NCBI GenBank assembly: GCA_003255025.1
Contig: QANY01008042.1
Location: 966,600 to 1,030,599 of the forward strand
DNA length: 64,000 nucleotides
Origin: Datisca glomerata
Lineage: Eukaryota > Streptophyta > Magnoliopsida > Cucurbitales > Datiscaceae
Reading direction: 5' to 3'
Numbering within the stretch: the first letter of the stretch is position 1; each line of letters opens with the position of its first letter. Under the pieces are notes generated by a model that was given only the letters and a program-made list of their open reading frames with translations, made no database searches and was not told the origin of the DNA. The position numbers and the translations under genes were made by a program. Shown in pieces: positions 57,541 through 64,000 of this stretch.

Positions 57541-58803
57541 CAATAGACAGTGGTTAGTCTCTCCATATTACTCACACAGGTTCTAGTATAATTCATACTA
57601 AAACTAAGTCTTTTCCCTTGTCTCAAGTCTTTTGTGTTCCTCAATTCTCATCTAAACTACTTTTTCAGTTCACAAATTTTTTTTAGATAATGATTGTCTG
57701 TTCATTTTTTTATGTTTTTCTCTGTTAAATTTATGACAAGCAAACAGGAGAAATTCTGCATAAGGGGCCTTGTGTAAATGGCTTATATCTTATCCCATCA
57801 TCCCTTCCCAAGCCTGCTGCCTATCTTGGTTCCAAGAACAAAGAGAAACTTTAGCATTCCAGGCTGAGACATCTTTCTAGTAGTATTGTTAAGCAAATTT
57901 TCATTAAGGCTCACCTTCCATATACTGTTATTGATCTGAATAAAACTGTTTGTACTAGTTGTATCACTAATAAAATGGCTAGACTTCCTTTTACTGCTTC
58001 TAAAACTTATTATGATTCTATCTTATCTCTTATTCATAGTGATGTATGGGGACCCTCCCCCACAGTATCAATATTAGGTCATAAATATTATGTTATATTC
58101 ATTGATGATATGTCACATTTTACTTGGCTCTTTCCAATTCATAATAAATTTGATGTTATCACTATCTTTAACAGGTTTAAATCCATTGTTGAGAAGATGT
58201 TCTCAACTAAAATAAAAACTTTAAGGACAGATGGTGGTGGTGAAAATTCACCAGTTATCTTTTTTAGTCATTTCTACAAGATAATGGTATCTTGCATCAG
58301 AAAACATATCCTTATATCCCTCAACAGAATGGTATTGTTGAGAGAAAACACAGACATTTAGTTGAGACGGGTCTCACTATGCTTCATCATGCTTCAATTC
58401 CTTTTAACTTCTGGAACTATCATTTGTCGCTGTTGTCTTTTTTATCAATAGAATGTCAAGTGATGCCTTACATAATGAGTCTCCATTTGATAGATTATTT
58501 GATAAATACATTGATTATAGAATGCTTAAGGTCTTTGAGTGTGCTTGTTACCCTGGTGTAAGACCCTATATGAAGAATAAATTTTCTCCTAAGACATTGC
58601 AGTGTGTGTTCTTGGGCTATGCCATGGATCAAAAGGGGTATATGTGCTATGATAAGGTAAACAACAAACTTTACATATCAAGACATGTCTTATTTTATGA
58701 AGGTGCATTTCCCTTTGCCTTATCTGTTAATACTACCGTCCCTTATCCTAATTCTGATTCTTTTGTTTCTTCTGGGAATTATGAATCTGTCGGCCTTATT
58801 TGA
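57541..58803 (+). pseudogene. Copia D protease end, pre-integrase and integrase
   Basis: The pre-integrase block reads LRHLSSSIVKQIF and CTSCITNKMARLPF. The integrase core has LIHSDVWGPSPT, YYVIFIDDMSHFTWLF and LRTDGGGE. In another frame IPQQNGIVERKHRHLVE gives the catalytic Glu. 58453-58803 has VFECACYPGVRPYMKNKFSP and CVFLGYAMDQKGYMCYD. These are the best preserved parts of copia D, but a frameshift near 58280 splits the core. Confidence 0.9.
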
Positions 58804-59240
58804 ACATTTTAAAGTCCAATGTGCCTGCTCCTGTTACATATAGATCTACAGATATTTCTGAGCATAATAACCATCATGTTGTGTCTGTGAGGGATACAAA
58901 TATGCATATTATGCACAATGAGATGCCTACTGGTCTAAATCCTACTATTTCTAATTGTAGTGATATTATTGTACCTTATGTTCTGCATGATGTTGTTACT
59001 TCTATTGAAAATGATGGTTTAGATACTATTATTACATCTGAAATTGTTGGTATAATTACTTGTTTAGTTCATAATAATCATGATGATATTTAATATGCCT
59101 TAACCATTGATCTACCTATCACCAAAATTACTCCCTCATCTATTACTCATCATGTTCAGTCCACCCACCCAATACAAACCAGATCTAAGTCTGGTATTCC
59201 AAAAAAAGGGCTATATCTACCTCTGGTCTTGTTTCTCCTC
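58804..59240 (+). pseudogene. Copia D integrase-RT linker
   Basis: A 97-codon open stretch (58800-59093) of low-complexity, Asn/Asp/Ile-rich sequence, then HPIQTRSKSGIPKKG near 59165, the usual RT-proximal linker motif of this group. No enzymatic domain. Confidence 0.65.
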
Positions 59241-60661
59241 CCTTATCTACTGAACCTTCTTCTTTCACTTCAGCTTATAAAAGTCCAGCTTGGGTTAATG
59301 CTACGCAAAGCGAGTATGATGTTCTTCTCTCCTAAAATACTTGGACTTTGGTTCCCTTACCTCCACATAAGAATCATGTGGGGTGCAAGTGTGTGTAAAA
59401 ACTAAAGTACAACCCAGATAGTAATATTGCTAGGCATAAGACCAGGTTGGAGGCTAAAGGGTACCACAAGCATCCTGGTCTTGACTATGGGGAGACAGTA
59501 GAAGTAAGAAAGCTAGTAAATCTATCAAACTAAGCCCTAGGAACCTATTTAAGACCATACAAGGACTTATTAAGTTTACAAACAAATTGAGGATATCTTT
59601 ATCAATAAAGCAAGGAGTTTGAGTCATATAAACTTCCTCAAAGAGAAACCCGTGCAGGAATTCATATATACTTCACTGTTTGTTCACACTACTTCCACCT
59701 CTCTTACTTACATCTTGTTGTATGTTGATGACATTATCATAAGTGGCACTAGTACTGGTTAAATAGATAAGATTATTAAACTTTTGCAGTAAGAATTTGA
59801 AATGTGTGACTTGGGTGATCTGAAATACTTTCTAGGTCTTAAAATAAGTAGGAATTCTGAAGGCATCTTTGTTAATCAAAATAAATATGCTAGAGATATT
59901 TTGGTATGATTTAAACCAAGCCTTGTCAGTCTCTCTACTCAAAGTTTCCTTTATATGTTCATGTTGGATCCTCCTCTGATGTTACCCTTTCTAGAAGTAT
60001 TGTAGGGTCTCTAAAATACTTAACCTTTACTAGACTATATATGTGCTTCGTTGTTAATAGGGTGTGCTAATTCATGCACTCTCCTACTACTACTCGTTAT
60101 GCTACAATTAAAATAATTTTAAGGTATGTGCCTTGGGTACTATTGGTTACGACATACTCTTTACACGAGAGTCTCTTCATTTGCGGGCATACTGTTATGC
60201 TGACTGGGATGGAGACCACTCAGATAGGAGATCTACTTGTGGCTTTGTTATTTTCCTAGGATAGAATGCCATCTCTTGGAGTGCTAAGAAACAGACCACG
60301 GTTTCTCATTCTTCAACAGAGGCAGAGTACAAGTCCTTAGCAAACACTACCACTGAGCTGAGTTGGTTGAGATAGGTTTTGAAGGATTTTCATGTGTTCC
60401 ATAAACAAGCACCAACACTGTACTGCGACTACACTTCATCAATTTCCATGGCTTCAGATCTAATTCTTCATGCTCATACAAACATGTAGAAATAGACTAC
60501 CATTTTGTTCAAGAAAAAGTAGTCAAGAATGATCTAATTGTTAAACATGTGCCCTTAAATCTTCAACTAGCTTTACCTTTTTACCAAACCTCTTCCTTAT
60601 CCTCAATTCATATTTCTAAGAGACAAACTTATCCTAAAACCTAGGATAAGTTTGAGGGGGA
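59241..60661 (+). pseudogene. Copia D RT and RNase H, broken
   Basis: RT begins with PAWVNATQSEYDVL, NTWTLVPLP and RLEAKGYHKHPGLDYGET. Sequence from about 59497 to 59640 does not fit RT and seems to replace its centre. RT resumes with TSLTYILLYVDDIIISG, whose YVDD box is intact, and FLGLKISRNSEGIFVNQ in a shifted frame. RNase H follows ([32 protein letters not shown] in shifted frames) up to the purine tract before the LTR. Confidence 0.85.
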
Positions 60662-60885
60662 TGTTAAATGAGAGGTTTATTTGTTAATCAGTTTAGTTAG
60701 TTATTGAGGGTATTCTTGTCTTTAGACATTTATAGCCGTTGGTCATCTTCTTTGTATAGGACTGTTTTCGTTCAGTTTGGCTAGTGAGAATTTCATTCTT
60801 TCTCTTCTTCCATCATTCTATGTCCTTCTTCCCTATCTTGCTTTTGTAATCTATCTTCTTTCTTCTCAATTATTGTTTCCTTTCA
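60662..60885 (+). repeat. 3' LTR of copia D
   Basis: 224 bp, beginning TGTTAAATGAGAGG after TTTGAGGGGGA and ending CCTTTCA before ATAAG. It differs from the 5' copy at roughly one base in nine, so the insertion is old. Confidence 0.94.
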
Positions 60886-63800
60886 ATAAGGAGGCGTTTG
60901 GTACAAGGCTACATATCCTTGCACCAAATACCCAAAAAGTTCACAAACCTTATTTGGTATCCAAGTATCTCAAAAAAATTGGATATGTTAAGAATCTAGG
61001 AATACTCTTATTTGAAGTCATGTAGGGATATGAAGATTCCGACAATCTTCTTCAACCAAAACCCATAAATTGTCCAAATTACCTTTTCCCACACCAACAA
61101 TCACTCATTTACTTGTAATCTCATACTAAACTAAGTGACCACTGGATGTCAAAGATTTTTACCTCTGACTAATCTCATGAGACACATGTAATGGCGCTCA
61201 AAAGTTTCCCTTTATAAATCAAAATAAATGGAGACTTTGACACGAGAGGCATGTCCCCAAAAAATTATTTACATCTAGTACAATTCAACCCCATGACCTA
61301 ATTATCATGAGTTAGGATATGATACATATCCTAATTCAAAATGGAAAATAGTTAGCTCATGTAGGTTCTAAACTCGTCCTTTATCTTGAAATTCATGGTT
61401 TTTGATAGGACCACGTGTAGCATGTACATAGTCTTCTAAGCTAATGTTTAATGATAAAATTATCATCAGTGATTTACATCAATCAAGCAATTGACTAATT
61501 TTAAACTGATCGATTGATGTGCAATTATTCATAGATTAATTTGTCAAATCATTTTAATAAGTCATAAAACGACAACTTATTGATAATTATCACATCACTT
61601 AATCGTATAAAATTTAATTAATTTCTTAATCACTCTAGAATGTTTTAATTATCAATATCTATTAGAATAATAGAAACGATTTGCTGTCAAATTCTTTTTA
61701 GAAAGATAAAATCGTATCCACATAAAAAGAAAACAAGTTAGAAGAGATTGAATCAAATGGACTAGACGATGAAACGGTTGATGGGTCAGGTTTTCAATGT
61801 TGACAAAATGAAAAAAAAAAGAGAGAAAATATTAGAAAAACAGACGGAATCAGAGATATGGTGAAGTTTGACTTTGTATATAGAAAAGGAAAAGATGACA
61901 GAATAGGGTTTTGGTAGGACAAGAAGACGATGATGTTTTTTTGCACAAAGAGAACTTAGCACGTGGGGTAGTAAGCGCTAACAATGGCAACAAATCAGGA
62001 TGCTACCAAAAGCTGTATAAATAATGTTTGTGTTTTTTGATTCTCAATCTCAATTTGAAGGGATAAAAAGAGAAAACAAAAGAAAAAAATATGTTTTTAT
62101 TAAAATTAAATCTTTCTTCATTTTTTAGTAATTAAATCATAGATTCTTTGTTTCATGGGTGGCTTGCCTTCAAGCCAAGCAAACCATTTGTGGGGTCCTA
62201 CCCTCTTTTTGTATAATTGTCTAATACTGATCTTTTCTAATCCAAATTCTAATAGCTGGATTAGAATGGTAGAGTGACAGTTCGTGTAGACCTAATCGTT
62301 CATTATGTTAAGTTAATATAATTATCATTATTTTTATTTTCTTAAATGCCATGTTTGAAAAGGTGATATTTCCTTTAATGCTCATTGTATTTGGGTCGTG
62401 TAGGTTTCTCTAGTTATGAATTCAAGAACTATGAAAACATTGAAAAAACAACATTAATCAAAGGAAGAGGGAGGAATATGCCTTTAAATTTGTTAAAATG
62501 ACAGATACCAAGAATTAATCTCCTTGACATAAACTGATCTTGACCGATTGACAAAAAAAAAATTGATCTTGACCATTTAAATATGATCCGATAGTCCAAA
62601 TAAAAAAAGGTAAAAAGAACAAAAATCTCTTACAGCTAACATTTGTCCTTTTGATAGCTGAATAAATAAGGGAAGTCTGTTTGGCAAATAAATGTTGCAT
62701 GTGAAACATTAATTGAAGAATCTTGTTTCGTCCTCTTTTCCTCCCTCCATTTACCATTTCCATATTGCTCTTTCATTCCTAACTCTGTGCCTTTTGGTTT
62801 CCCTCTTCTACCACCTTAGAAAACTTAGAAAGTATTGATGATTAAGCTACGCTTTGCTATGACAAATTATATAAGAAAGGAAAAAGGAGTTGACAAATTA
62901 TGTAAGTTTACATTATGAGTTTTCAGAAAATTTATACTAATTAAACACTTCTTTTTCTTAGAACTACAAAGAACGATAAAGAGAACAATAAAACCGCGTT
63001 CCATAAAAACTAGGTCTTGAACTCCGGGGTGGAGGACCAAACATATTTTTTATTTTTCTAAACTATATGTTCAAACCACCAACCAGAAAGGCCTGTTCGA
63101 CTTTATATTTTACCCTTACCGTTAAATGAAATATAATGACAAAATAAAACTCTTATCTTGCTTCAACTTTAAGGTATATACTATGGTTCTAAGATTCAGT
63201 AGAGAAAAGCATGGCCGCCTTAAGGTCTTGAGGTTTTCGTAATTTGAAGCAATATTAATTTCAATCTTAAACTTAAAACAAAATGGGTAATAATTTAAAA
63301 AGTAGATTCTTATATTTAGTTTTGTTTAGAAAATTTTCCGGTTGTATCGGAGCTTATGTGGGTTACATACTGATCACAATGAAAAATATAAGAGAAATAA
63401 ATCTTTCATATATTAGAGAAGCTCATTTGTGCTTAATTTGAATAGCGCAATTGCCCTAATTCCTAAATGAAATTGAGTTACAATTTGATTGTAATCTAGC
63501 CTTAATAGTAGATGCTTTTATTTATTTATTTTACTCCGATCTAAAATTGGACCTCTGGCAAGTACCCAGTTATAAAAATTACAGGAAAAATGGTTCTTGA
63601 AAAATAACAGTTGCAAGTATAGACCACTAACTAATATTAAATAAAAGATGATATACCAAATATTAAAAATATCATTATTATTTCTAAAAGAAGCCATCCA
63701 TATTTATGACTTAAAAATTATCATTCTTACATAATACAAGCATATTTTTACATGTATAACTTTAAAATGAGCTATACGCTACAATTTTTTTTCAGAATTT

Positions 63801-64000
63801 TGTAATTAACTATCTGAAATTTTGGGTCACATTTCGATCTTAGTTATCCAAATTTTGTCGAGCAGGCAAATTCAAAAGTTAAAGCTCTATAGAATATATT
63901 TCAGTCCAAGCAAGATATACAATAATCAGTTTAGTAATATGATTTTAACCCTTGAGAGCATCTAAACCAAGATTAAATAGACGTAAAAAACCAGACAAGG
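60886..64000. other. AT-rich intergenic DNA, no gene supported
   Basis: Host DNA right of copia D. It starts with GAGGCGTTTGGTAC, which resembles the end of some plant MITEs, and holds the near-palindrome TTAGGATATGATACATATCC near 61311, but no matching right end was found. A G-box CACGTG (61960-61965) and TATAAATA (62016-62023) form a promoter-like pair without a following gene. Short open frames at 60777-61025 and 62515-62763 show no family features. Confidence 0.4.

Larger units (their letters stand above)
43198..60885 (+). mobile_element. Copia D: Ty1/copia with short LTRs, host of the nest
   Basis: The LTRs at 43198-43419 and 60662-60885 frame the element, and a perfect ATAAG target duplication lies at 43193-43197 and 60886-60890. 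The order is gag, protease, integrase, RT, RNase H, then the purine tract TTTGAGGGGGA. Gypsy E sits in its gag at 43504. The short LTR and UBN2-type gag suggest the Ale/Retrofit group; that is an inference. Coding parts carry many stops. Confidence 0.94.

Noticed and set aside
1..64000. CRISPR arrays, bacterial operons, riboswitches or tRNA genes
   Set aside because: No regularly spaced repeats with unique spacers, no cloverleaf sequence recognised by eye, and all coding sequence is eukaryotic or retrotransposon. A tRNA scan would be needed for certainty.
1..64000. Endogenous pararetrovirus
   Set aside because: All RT regions sit in LTR-bounded gypsy or copia domain orders or in a LINE; no movement protein or caulimovirus coat motif was seen.

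Overview
The window is plant nuclear DNA, almost certainly from an AT-rich dicot. The evidence is one spliced plant gene (an IQM-family calmodulin-binding protein on the minus strand, 11.9-14.5 kb) surrounded by plant-type transposable elements: Ty3/gypsy, Ty1/copia, LINE, CACTA, Mutator-like and hAT-like. I see no bacterial genes, operons, CRISPR arrays or intact tRNA genes. The species cannot be named from this sequence.

Layout: 1-4888 is the 5' half of a decayed Tat-like Ty3/gypsy element on the minus strand, with its 5' LTR at 4473-4888. 4889-11898 is AT-rich intergenic DNA with a pair of AG-rich repeats, an inverted-repeat element (7.3-8.2 kb), a Mutator-transposase relic (9.2-9.4 kb) and a 450-bp tandem duplication (10.0-10.9 kb). 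11899-14525 is the IQM gene in eight coding exons, with a probable 5'UTR intron and TATA box upstream. 15.9-16.4 kb holds a hAT-like MITE and 16.7-18.35 kb a LINE fragment. Copia A (minus strand, 18351 to about 26596) cuts the LINE and is joined head-to-head, through broken LTRs, to copia B (plus strand, about 26596 to 38258). Copia B carries a 5.56-kb CACTA transposon (31176-36736), which in turn carries exon-like fragments, a 140-bp tandem array and a 5S rRNA-derived insertion. 38.26-43.08 kb looks like the 3' end of a second Tat-like element: an antisense ORF, a 51-bp minisatellite and a 3' LTR, with a foreign 1.9-kb LTR inside it.

43198-60885 is a three-level nest: copia D (target duplication ATAAG) contains gypsy E (TGAGT/TGAGC), which contains copia C (ACCAG). 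Copias A, B and C belong to one family, with LTRs of about 2.27 kb where complete and a leader of about 2 kb before gag. 60886-64000 is AT-rich DNA with no gene I can support.

No retroelement here has an intact coding region; all carry stops, frameshifts or deletions. The IQM gene is the only plausible working host gene. I did not find a new multi-gene system. The least ordinary observations are the 5S rRNA copy with flanking duplications inside a CACTA element, the exon-like cargo of that CACTA, the antisense ORF of the Tat-like remnant, the in-phase minisatellite, and several rearrangement junctions with templated filler DNA.
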